Assembly: GCF_040183065.1 (NCBI RefSeq)
Contig: NC_091119.1
Span: 60,374,892-60,438,891, forward strand
DNA length: 64,000 nucleotides
Direction of reading: 5' to 3'
DNA from: Periplaneta americana
Taxonomy: Eukaryota; Arthropoda; Insecta; Blattodea; Blattidae
In this document: piece after piece, positions 57,301 through 64,000 of the stretch
Numbering within the stretch: the stretch's first letter is position 1
Layout: each line of letters begins with the position of its first letter
The notes under the pieces: generated by a model
Seen by the model: only the letters and a program-made list of their open reading frames with translations
Database searches by the model: none
Told to the model about the DNA's origin: nothing
Position numbers and translations under genes: made by a program

Positions 57301-57487
57301 TACGTTCCAAGTGCCAAATCTCAAATCCTTATTCCTTTGCTGTGGTCGTGCCAGAGAATCAGTCCTATTCCGAGGCTTATTATAGGGATACGTAACAAGC
57401 TGTTTTTTACGGTGATGGGTTGTTAGCCCTTCGCCCAACCCCCAAGCTGGAGGACCACCGCTTATCGGCTGTCCACGACTGCTTATT
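54357..57487 (-). mobile_element. Full-length APE-RT LINE (RTE-like)
   Basis: Holds one intact ORF, a very short 3' UTR (about 10-15 nt) and a (TAAG)n tail (TTAC on the plus strand, 54358-54381). A single ORF and a short tandem tail fit the RTE group. The 5' boundary near 57487 is set by where the piggyBac coding frame resumes. It appears young: the ORF has no disruption. Two decayed relatives are at 1-529 and 6806-7848. Confidence 0.92.
54391..57438 (-). CDS. LINE endonuclease-reverse transcriptase, intact 1015 codons
   Basis: This enzyme nicks target DNA and reverse-transcribes the LINE RNA at the nick. Residues about 40-290 form an APE-type endonuclease: [28 protein letters not shown] and [10 protein letters not shown] supply the metal- and phosphate-binding residues. 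Residues about 510-780 are the [52 protein letters not shown], and the catalytic YADDVNML near residue 745. The C terminus contains [35 protein letters not shown] and [12 protein letters not shown], usual in these LINEs. The first ATG ([12 protein letters not shown]) was taken as start. All catalytic motifs are present, so the copy could be active. It lies antisense to its host piggyBac but in the same direction as lipase B. Confidence 0.96.
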   Translation of the reverse strand: MGEGLTTHHRKKQLVTYPYNKPRNRTDSLARPQQRNKDLRFGTWNVTSLYRTGGVTLVAKELARYRIDFVGVQEVRLDGNGISQIGDYLLYYGEGNNNHQLGTGFFVHKRIKSGVKKAEFISDRLSYLVLKGRWCDIIVINAHAPTEEKDDHIKNSFYEELEHTFDQFPRYHMKILLGDFNAKVGREDIFRPTIGKESLHAISSDNGVRLVNFATSKNLIVKSTTFPHKDIHKYTWTSPDGLTHNQIDHILIDKRRHTSIVDIRTFRGADCNSDHYLVIGELRERLSVAKRVEQQVNITKFNILKLKDEEAKQNYQVEISNRFATLESSDEVEKELDVNSVWENIRDSIKIAAEQSIGYNETKKKKPWFDEDCCMVVERRKQAKLKFLQDPVEEKRDNYFNERREASRILRNKKRGYLKEKLNEVETNSKNKNIRDLYKGIKEFKNGYQPRVNVIKDENGDLLADSPSILNRWKNYFAQLLNVHRPNRNDRDETEIQTAEPFIPEPTLSEVEIAIENLKKYKSPGIDQIPTELIQEGGSALYSEIYKLVLAIWEKEIVPEQWKESIIVPIFKKGDKTNCGNFRGISLLLTSYKILSNILLRRLTPYVDEIIGDHQCGFRRNRSTIDQIFCIRQIMEKKWEYKGTVHQLFIDFKKAYDSIKKEVLYDILIEFGIPKKLVRLIKMCLSETYSRVRIGQFLSDAFPIHCGLKQGDALSPLLFNFDLEYVIRKVQDNRQGLELNGLHQLLVYADDVNMLGENTLTIKENTEILLEASRAIGLEVNPEKTKYMIMSRDQNIVRNGNIKIRDLSFEEVEKFKYLGATVTNINDTREEIKRRINMGNACYYSVEKLLSSSLLSKNLKVRIYKTVILPVLLYGCETWTLTLREEHRFRVFENKVLRKIFGAKRDEVTGEWRKLHNTELHALYSSPDIIRNIKSRRLRWAGHVARMGESRNAYRVLVGRLEGKRPLGRPRRRWEDNIKMDLREVGYDDRDWINLAQDRDRWRAYVRAAMNLRVP

Positions 57488-57656
57488 CAATATTAGACAA
57501 AAATGAAGCTGATGTTTCTCGCACAAGTTATTGCCGTCCTAAAAGAAGGAAGCTAATATATGAAAATTTCCAAGATAGGGAAGGTAATTCCAGGCTAGAA
57601 GGCCATCGTACTACTACAACTACAAGTACTGTTATTACTACTATAACCACCAACGT
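57488..57656 (+). pseudogene. piggyBac transposase segment after the LINE insertion
   Basis: The frame reads ILDKNEADVSRTSYCRPKRR, then KLIYENFQDREGNSRLEG and a Thr-rich stretch. It is the continuation of the acidic N-terminal region interrupted at 54357, and is cut again at 57657 by a SINE. Confidence 0.6.
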
Positions 57657-58004
57657 ACCGCGCCGTGGCATCGTGGTCTAAGGAATCCTGCCTCAGACTC
57701 GCGTTACGGAATGCTCGTTGGCTCGAGTCCTCATGGGGGAAGAAATTTTCTCATGAAATTTTGGCCAGTGTATGGGACCGGTGCCCACCCAGCATCATCA
57801 TGCACTTCTGGAGCTACGATAGGTAGCGAAAATCCGGTTTCGGAAACCAGCTATAACGGCTGGGGGGAATCATCGTGCTAACCACACGATACCGCCATTC
57901 TGGTTGGATGATTGTCCACCTCTGTTTCGGCATGTGGACGTGAGACCAGGAGCCGATTGGTCGGTCTTGGCCCTTCATGGGCTGTAAAGCTACGATTTTT
58001 TTTT
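57657..58004 (+). mobile_element. tRNA-derived SINE (family D), copy 2
   Basis: The head is CGCCGTGGCATCGTGGTCTA, with B box GTTGGCTCGAGTCCTCATGG. Body GTGTATGGGACCGGTGCCCA and GGTTGGATGATTGTCCACCT; the 3' end AAAGCTACGATTTTTTTTTA. It differs from copy 1 (39431-39758) by scattered changes and a roughly 20-bp insert near 57835. It lies in the piggyBac element and is followed by a CAG/GCA-rich low-complexity stretch. Confidence 0.93.
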
Positions 58005-58139
58005 ACAATCACCACCCTCAGCACCAGCGCTAGCAGCAGCAATAGCAGCAACATCACTAGCAGCAACAGCAGTACCAGTGCTAGCACAGAAAAAGCAGCA
58101 CCACCGTTGGCAGTACCGATGTTAGCAACAGCGGCAATA

Positions 58140-58525
58140 ACAGAGTGGTGGTCCATCTTCGCTTATTTTCTTGATGTTGCCGTAGTAAATGCTTTGTTTC
58201 TGTACAGAAAAATGAAGCCTCAAAACTCTTCAGAACCGCTCCTCAACTTTTGCCGTCTCCTGGCTTTTACACAACTGAAAAGGCATGGGGTGAGTTCCCA
58301 ATAAGGAAAAATTGTTCCCATTCCATCAGGAGACATAAGATTTGATGGTCAACACCACTGGCCAGTTGAAAATAAAACTCAGCGAAGGTGTGCTAATTGT
58401 ACAGGGAAAGCAAAGTTCATCTGCAGCAAGTGTCAAATTGGACTCCACCCTAAATATTTCTACCTTACCATACAAAATAGTGTTGTACAATGCGTAGGCT
58501 TGTGTGAGAAGGGCAGTTGAACCAC
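58140..58525 (+). pseudogene. piggyBac transposase C-terminal segment
   Basis: EWWSIFAYFLDVAVVNALFL followed by YRKMKPQ and LLNFCRLLAFTQL matches the last helix region of piggyBac/PGBD transposases (KWWxxxFxxxLDxxxVNAxxLYRK). After a frame break, GDIRFDGQHHWPVE and RRCANCTGKAKFICSKCQIG, then LHPKYFY, form the C-terminal Cys-rich zinc domain (CxxC...CxxC...LHxxCF, last Cys missing). The DDD core expected before 58140 is deleted. Confidence 0.85.
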
Positions 58526-58881
58526 TGATTCTAATATGTATATGTATTTGTTACATAATAAATACATAAATACTATTTGAACTAAAAGAGGTGTTATTCT
58601 ATTCAATTACTGTATCACTGACCACTATGCATAGCGTCCTATTTATGGGACGGTCCTTAATTTTTATCCCAGAAAGTAAATAAAGATAAAAATGGTAAGA
58701 GAGCATTCTTAAGTCACCAACTTGCAAACGTAAACTCAGAAACGCATTTTCAAAGTCATTAATAACTTTATGCAGTAATGGGTTAAATATAATTTTATAC
58801 AGTACAAGGCTATAAACTAATGTTTAGTACGTGTAACGAAGAAAGAAATGAACAATAAATGAACAATATCACAACCTAAAA

Positions 58882-59190
58882 TTAACTGTCTTCAGAATGT
58901 CTCTGCGACAAAGTTTCAAAATCAGGAATTATGTCACTTACTGCCAGTCGTAGTTTATCACGAAGGTATTTGTTTGTCAGTCGTGATCTAAATTTGGTTT
59001 TTACTATTTTAATTGTTGAAAATAATTTTTCACAAACGTAAGTTGTAGCGAACATGGCTTCAACAGAGCAAGCGAAAGAACGAAGCTTCGGATATTTATT
59101 TTTTGGCAAAGATTTGAAAGTTCAACATTTGTCAAGTCCTTACATCTAGATTTCATTTGACATCACATAGTAAATCAGTGAGTTCAAATT
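58882..59190 (-). pseudogene. hAT (Charlie/ZBED-like) transposase C-terminal fragment
   Basis: The minus strand, after stops, reads LPKNKYPKLRSFACSVEAMF, TTYVCEKLFSTIKIVKTKFR and SRLTNKYLRDKLRLAVSDI. The block FxSxxxMFGSTYxCEQxFSxMKxxKxxxRSxLTxxxLxxxLRxA is the hAT dimerisation region of the GTF2IRD2/ZBED type. The end of the frame is intact but the rest of the gene is missing. It starts about 100 bp outside the piggyBac end. Confidence 0.85.
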
Positions 59191-59241
59191 GAAGAGCTAA
59201 CCGCATTATTCGTACATCTGCTGAAAAAGGGTCGACGTACA

Positions 59242-59274
<33 letters not shown>

Positions 59275-59924
59275 AACAACAGTAACATTTAACCTTTTAA
59301 TGTTTCATCAGTGACATGTAGTATAATGCCGTTTTATGTTATACAACCGTTTTCCTCGTAACACTTGTGAACAAATCATACATTTAATATTCTCATCATA
59401 TTGACAGCAAAAAAGTACGTCCTCCCATCCTACTTGGAACTTTCGTACATGGTTTCGAGAGAGACATATGCCACTCGCAGGTCAGAGACAAATACAAATG
59501 AAACGGAGTTTAACTCCAGTGAGTGAGAGGGTGGGGGTTGGCGGAGGTTAGAAGCAAGCGAAATGCACAGCTATCACTGCGAGCCACATTGTCTCGCGAG
59601 TCACGTTCTCGCCACGGTTGATGTATGAAGTAGCTATAGCTCAGAACTGAGGAGGATATGGATTCGCTTGCCACTGTCGTTTCCGATTTTCTTCTTCTTT
59701 TACAAATAACACATTAGAATGAACGCAGCACTCGCGAGTTCTATATCCGATATCTCAAACGAGAATTAAATATGGAGCACTTCTGAGCCGAACATTCGCC
59801 ATGCAGGCTAATGCTCACTTTGTAACATTTGCTCACTGTGAGCATTACATTACAGCGCTCGGCTCAAGTCAGGAGCTAGGAATCATTGCCTTCCAAAGAG
59901 TAACGCAGCAGTTCCTCGAACTAT
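59191..59924. other. No gene; (GAT)n at 59243-59273
   Basis: Contains a GAT repeat and otherwise unrecognised intron sequence. Confidence 0.5.
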
Positions 59925-60124
59925 CAAAATGTTATGTTTTATTTAACGACGCTCGCAACTGCAGAGGTTATATCAGCGTCGCCGGATGTGCCGGAATTTT
60001 GTCCCGCAGGAGTTCTTTTACATGCCAGTAAATCTACTGACACCAGCCTGTCGCATTTAAGCACACTTAAATGCCATCGACCTGGCCCGGGATCGAACCC
60101 GCAACCTTGGGCATAGAAGGCCAG
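59925..60124 (-). mobile_element. SINE family C with 9-bp target duplication
   Basis: On the minus strand it has the B box GCGGGTTCGATCCCGGGCC, then CAGGTCGATGGCATTTAAGT, GTAAAAGAACTCCTGCGGGA and GCGTCGTTAAATAAAACATA. TCGAACTAT lies on both sides (59916-59924 and 60125-60133). The tRNA part is 5'-truncated. It ends 68 bp from a lipase B exon, just past that exon's donor site. Confidence 0.93.
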
Positions 60125-60191
60125 TCGAACTATTAATCCTAAAGTAATTTTAATCTAACAATAGATACTATTTAATACAAGTTTAGCTTAC

Positions 60192-60276
60192 CTGTGCTGA
60201 TTATCTGGAAAGTATGGAGGATATTCTTCAATGATGTTCCACTATAGAGATTGGCTACGAAAACAGGCAATTGCGT
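60192..60276 (-). CDS. Lipase B, third-last exon
   Basis: An 85-nt exon after the acceptor TTTGTTATTTACAG, with donor AGCACAG|GTAAGC. It has 28 codons plus one base: TQLPVFVANLYSGTSLKNIL, HTFQIIST, then G of a split Gly. In acid lipases the matching segment is LPVxxxHxPxGTSxKNxxHxxQxxxSGxFxxYDYG, so the junction to KFSEFDYG in the next exon is as expected. The usual His-x-Pro before GTS is replaced by Asn-Leu-Tyr, a visible departure. Earlier exons (including the GHSxG nucleophile) were not found up to 64000. Confidence 0.9.
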
Positions 60277-60560
60277 CTGTAAATAACAAATTAGGATTTA
60301 CATAGATACGTCACTTGATGATGTGGAATCGGCTCGTCTGCATAGAGAAAGTCGGTTCTCACAAGGTGGAATTTTGTGAAATAGTCTACTGTATCACAGA
60401 AATATAATTTGCCATATGGAATGCATTTTTCTCTTCAGGTACAGAGTCTGGCATTTAACGTTTCGCATTTTAAGTTGATAATTATGTATGCATATGTCTC
60501 CATTTAAGAATGGAGGCTTTGATCATTGTGATTGGATCTAGTATGGCATTGGATTTAGTT
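60277..60560. other. Intron of lipase B, nothing recognised
   Basis: AT-rich, without a recognised element. Confidence 0.45.
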
Positions 60561-60562
60561 AG

Positions 60563-61680
60563 CCATGGAACGTTGGCTATTGCAGCAGGGCATTTTCTGC
60601 GTAGAACATTATACAGGATGTTAAAAAGTATCCAATATTTTAGGAGGTGATAGTATGCATCAAAACAAGAAAATAATGTCTAATAAACATGGGTCCTACA
60701 AGACATACTTTCTGAGATATGAACACTTGTTCATAGAAGGTACTCATTGTGACGTCCATTCATGACAATGTATTTTTCTGCTTTGCAATACCAGATAATT
60801 ATACCGTAGTCGACACCTCTGGCATGGAATAATGATACGTCGCAAGAAATACTGAAAAAAAAGTCTGGTTGCGGATATGAGCGGGGTTAGCAGAGATGGT
60901 GTTGTGAATTTTCGTAATCAGCATATGTGGGCTGATGAAAATCCCCATGCAGTTGAAGAAACAAGGCATCAGCACCAATTTTTAATCACCTTACTGGTAG
61001 GCGTTCTTCGTGGTAGATTAATAGGGCCATACGTGCTACCACAGAGATTAACTGGGGCTCGTTATCAGGACTTTCTTACTAGCGTATTAAAACAAATTTC
61101 AAAGAGTGCGTAATTCCTTACGCCGAAAGGCAGAGGAATGCATTGCCATGATTAGACGTCACATTGAGCACCTCCTATGAACAAGTGTTCAGATCTCAGA
61201 AAGTATGTGTTATAGGACCCATGTTTATTAGACATTATTTTCTTGTTTTGATGCATACTATCACCTCCTAAAATATTGAATAATTCTGTAACATTCTGTA
61301 TATCAAGCAAGTCAATTGTAGCTATACAGCGAGTTTCGGCTGATATTTGGCGATAGTCGATATCGTGGAATTGCACCGTCCCGAAAAATAATCGGTAGGT
61401 AGGTGAGCCAGTGGCGTGAAATCGGATCTATTCAAAACAAACCTCGTGTTCGTATGGAAACAGCGCGGACATCTGAAAATGTTGAACGTGTGAGAATGGC
61501 TTTGCTGGCAACATTTTTCCTGCCTGAGTTGTCGCGTCGTAACTGGAACATTGAGACCCTATGGTTTCAACAGGACAGAGCCCAGCACATATGACACACC
61601 TTTCAATGAACACGCTGCGTACTGCTTTCCCCGAGCGATTTCCAACAATTATTCTCAACCTCACCAGCATTTTAGACCTT
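60563..61680 (+). mobile_element. Mariner-like transposase relic, split by a second mariner-like element
   Basis: The frame MERWLLQQGIFCVEHY (60563-60610) is the typical N terminus of a mariner-related family, and stops at the insertion 60612-61300. After it the sequence reads KQVNCSYTASFG, then VSQWREIGSIQNKPRVRMET, ENVERVRMALLATFF and ETLWFQQDRAQHI. The last is the LWFQQDGAxxHT block with the second catalytic Asp. Several stops; dead. Confidence 0.75.
60612..61300 (+). mobile_element. Mariner-like element (689 bp) with TA duplication
   Basis: Ends TACAGGATGTTAAAAAGTAT and (inverse) TACAGAATGTTACAGAATTA, then ATTTTAGGAGGTGATAGTAT mirrored. TA at 60610-60611 and 61301-61302. Mirrored ends extend about 110 bp. 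Inside, 60877-61113 encodes VNFRNQHMWADENPHAVEET, GVLRGRLIGPYVLPQRLTGA and YQDFLTSVL, the region between the first and second catalytic Asp in mariner-type enzymes. The rest is missing. Confidence 0.88.
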
Positions 61681-62251
61681 TCTTATATTAACCCTTATAT
61701 ACAATAATTATATTGTCTTGATTTTATAATACGCAATAATCGTATACAAAACACGGAACGTGCTTGCTTAGGCGTGTGTCAAATTCGCTTTCGCTGCCTG
61801 TACTTGAAACCCCAATTGCATTCTGATCGGCGTCTTATGTTCACCTCAGGCTAATACAAATATACCGATGTCACGGCCCTAGTAATGATTATTATTGATT
61901 AAGAGTTGACATATTTGTGAAGGATACACATCAATCTTGAACTTAAACATACTGTATGAATAATTTCTATTTATACCAACATATTACACAGCAAAGATTA
62001 TAGAAAGTTCCAAGTTCCTTATACCTTTTACTTCTAGTGTTCCAAGTGTCACTCTTAAAAAGAGTCATTATAAAATTTAAACAAAATAATGGTCGTAATA
62101 CATGGTTATGTAAACTCAAAAACATTAAAATATCATAATGTAGCTCATAATTAAGTCGAAATTCTCAGTGTCTGCAAAGTTCTTCATAAAGAAAGAACTT
62201 TGCATAGTCCGATAGAAACGGTATCATGTTAAGGGGTCTGTTTTTTTTTAA
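61681..62251. other. No recognisable gene
   Basis: Intron of lipase B. Nothing recognised. Confidence 0.45.
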
Positions 62252-62850
62252 CTAGGTAGTATTGGTTGTGGAAGAATGTGGAGTGTCTCCTACATTAGAT
62301 GGATGTTTTCTTTTTTTCATAATGTTCATCACTTTCCGTCGCTCTAGATTTCTAAGCGTTTTCTTGGTACGACATTTTTTCGGGGAATTCTTAGATACAC
62401 AAATCATGCTCAGTTTAAAAATTTTAAATGTGTGGTAGTGATCACAGTCTCTGGCATATTTCAGGTGTAATAAATCTGCTTCGAACTCCAAGACTTTGAA
62501 AGGTTTCAAATTTCGAACAGTTTTCACAACGTCATTTAAATTTCTAAGAATGTATGAGCTGCAAACTTTTTCTATTCCAAATTGTGCCAAAATCACGGTC
62601 AAAATTTAAAAAAAAAAATCTGTGGCTGTCCACAAGATACTTCTGTGTCACATGATTAAAGTGGTCATAATGTATCAAAAACATTATAAGGAAAATTATT
62701 ACACGTTCTGGCCTGAGCAACTATCGGACCAAATGACTACTTTCCTCTTCAAGGACCCTTCCTTCATTTGTCAACTTCAATATGCATGACGCAGTTTCAT
62801 TTGCAACACTAGGGGCAATGCTGTCATCCTACATACTCGTAATACTATCG
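62252..62850 (-). pseudogene. Remnant of an uncharacterised arthropod transposon protein
   Basis: The minus strand near 62750-62700 reads LKRKVVIWSDSCSGQN, then in shifted frames FLIHYDHFNHVTQKYLVDSH and DRDFGTIW. The order WSDxCxGQNxN ... HxxQKxLxSGHSxLxxDRDFGxIE is one I know from a common arthropod transposon protein of unnamed class. The last 116 codons (62602-62252) stay open: VCSSYILRNLNDVVKTVRNL and KYARDCDHYHTFKIF, with a basic tail. The same family may account for the N-terminal ORF at 27230/28179. I considered a host exon; the frameshifted upstream part speaks against that. Confidence 0.55.
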
Positions 62851-63493
62851 TCCGAATTTGCAACATGTATGCCTAAATTGTAACAATTCAGTTGTCTGTT
62901 ATAAAACATGTTGCTGTGGTTAAGGTTTGGAACTAGAAATACCACAGTCTAGTATATACAGTCACGAAGCTCAATACGTAGTAAATTTGATCCATAGATA
63001 GTTACTAACCACTAGGATCGCTAATATCGCCTCATTACAGACAATGCGAAATAGTACAGCACAGCCTGTTGTTCCTAGCACCCTCACAACTCAAGCTTCA
63101 TAACTGTATATACTAGACTGTGGTAATGCCTAGCAGGGCACATGGAACATTGCAAAGGCATCCAGAGTTAGAACATTCGACATTTCTGGGTGAATGTTCG
63201 AACTACTTACAAAGGTCTTAGGTTCATGGAACTTTCACAGTTTATCGGCAATGGCGAATGGAACACAATGAGTCAGAAAAGGAAAAATGCCAAACAATGA
63301 CACTTAGAACCTTTGCCGTATTCACTGTTTATATACAAGGTGTAACGAAAATAGTGGGCAAAACATCAGGTATGGATTCCTCATATGTAGAGAAGAAAAA
63401 AAGTCTATATGAACATGGGTCAGGAAATGCCTGGTTGCCGCGTTATAGGGGTTACAAGAAGGATCATTGTGCACTACAAAACTTAGGTATTAG
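62851..63493. other. No recognisable gene
   Basis: Intron of lipase B. A 79-codon frame at 63258-63497 has no recognised domain. Confidence 0.4.
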
Positions 63494-63995
63494 TTGATTA
63501 ATGTTTCAGTCTGTGTACATTTGTTTACAGGAACTGTTCAAAATGTCCACCTTCTGCCTGAATACAGGCCGCAGTTCGTGGCATTGACATCCGGACCTGC
63601 TCCCAAATTCCTGGCATAGCATGTATTGTGCGACAGTGTTGCTCAATTCGCAGGCGGAGATTTCCATATCGTTATCAGGAGTTGAATACCTAAAGGACTT
63701 CAAGTGCCCGCACAAGTAGAAGTCCAGTGGGTTGAGATCTGGTGAGCGTGGAGGCCAAGCAGTTGTTCCACCTCGCCCTATTCATCGGCCAGGGAATGTT
63801 GCATTAAGATGTCTACGTTCATCCAGACTGAAATGTGTGCGAATTGAGCAACGCTGTCGGACAGTACGTGCTACACCAGGAATTTGGGAGCAGGTCCGGA
63901 CATCAATGCGACGAACTGCGGCCTGTATTCAGGCAGGAGATGGACATTTTGAACAGTTCCTGTAAACAAATGTACACAGACTGAAACATTAATCA
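63494..63995. mobile_element. Inverted duplicate of a mariner-like 3' end
   Basis: The left arm starts GATTAATGTTTCAGTCTGTG and the right arm ends in its inverse at about 63995; arms match for about 165 nt. In coding orientation both read VRATPGIWEQVRTSMRRTAA and CIQAGDGHFEQFL (plus) or its near copy (minus), the C-terminal xxCIxAxGxHFExLL motif of mariner-type transposases. Between the arms, VRSGERGGQAVVPPRPIHR on the plus strand has no counterpart on the left. It reaches to within 5 bp of the window edge. Confidence 0.78.
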
Positions 63996-64000
63996 ACATT

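Larger units (their letters stand above)
53615..58782 (+). mobile_element. piggyBac-like transposon, 5.2 kb including nested LINE and SINE
   Basis: TTAA at 53611-53614 and 58783-58786. The inverted tips are CCCATGACTGCATA and (inverse) CCCATTACTGCATAAAG. Subterminal motifs GCATAGCGTCCTAAAAATGG (left) and GCATAGCGTCCTATTTATGG (right) are repeated. It encodes an acidic N-terminal segment and the typical piggyBac C terminus, but the DDD catalytic core is gone. The whole element sits in the lipase B intron between the exons at 60.2 and 49.7 kb. Confidence 0.93.

Noticed and set aside
62252-62602. Host exon with a basic C-terminal tail
   Set aside because: The sequence upstream matches, in broken frames, an arthropod transposon protein pattern, so it is more likely a transposon remnant.

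Overview
This is a eukaryotic, insect nuclear window: AT-rich, with long introns, GT-AG splice sites, tRNA-derived SINEs, and a dense, nested load of DNA transposons and LINEs. The most abundant SINE, whose antisense/sense translation contains SNPGHLV/STESYP-like strings, is one I associate with blattodean and especially Periplaneta (cockroach) assemblies. A cockroach-like genome is therefore the best guess, but this rests on memory and not on a search.

The only host protein-coding material I recognise is two acid-lipase (alpha/beta-hydrolase, lysosomal acid lipase/lipase-3 type) genes, both on the minus strand, head to tail. Lipase A starts at 14557. Its exon 1 (14557-14432, signal peptide), exon 2 (10663-10465) and exon 3 (4129-4015) join in correct phase, and the rest lies beyond the left edge. 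Lipase B enters from the right edge. Its last three exons are 60276-60192, 49774-49632 and 33769-33620, carrying the catalytic Asp and His and the stop; its 5' exons lie beyond the right edge. About 19 kb separates the end of B from the start of A. All these exons are short (85-199 nt) and separated by 3.8-15.9 kb introns made mostly of transposons.

Layout. 1-14.6 kb is the lipase A gene, with introns holding LINE fragments, a P-element-like relic, mariner-like, Harbinger-like and TTAA MITEs, SINEs and a 22-bp minisatellite. 14.6-33.6 kb is the intergenic space, with hAT elements showing clear 8-bp target duplications, several foldback palindromes, and a Penelope-type foldback whose two arms each contain a candidate hammerhead ribozyme. 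It also holds a DNA transposon whose ORF is split after codon 8 by a hAT insertion. 33.6-64 kb is the lipase B gene. Its last intron holds a 68-bp satellite array, a purine-only minisatellite, Tigger, Penelope, mariner-like and hAT remnants. The next intron upstream holds a 5.2-kb piggyBac element into which a full-length, intact 1015-codon APE-RT LINE and a SINE have inserted.

There is no operon logic and no CRISPR array, and I see no intact tRNA or rRNA gene. The LINE ORF is the only long intact reading frame. The long open frames in the purine minisatellite and in the 22-bp minisatellite are repeat artefacts.
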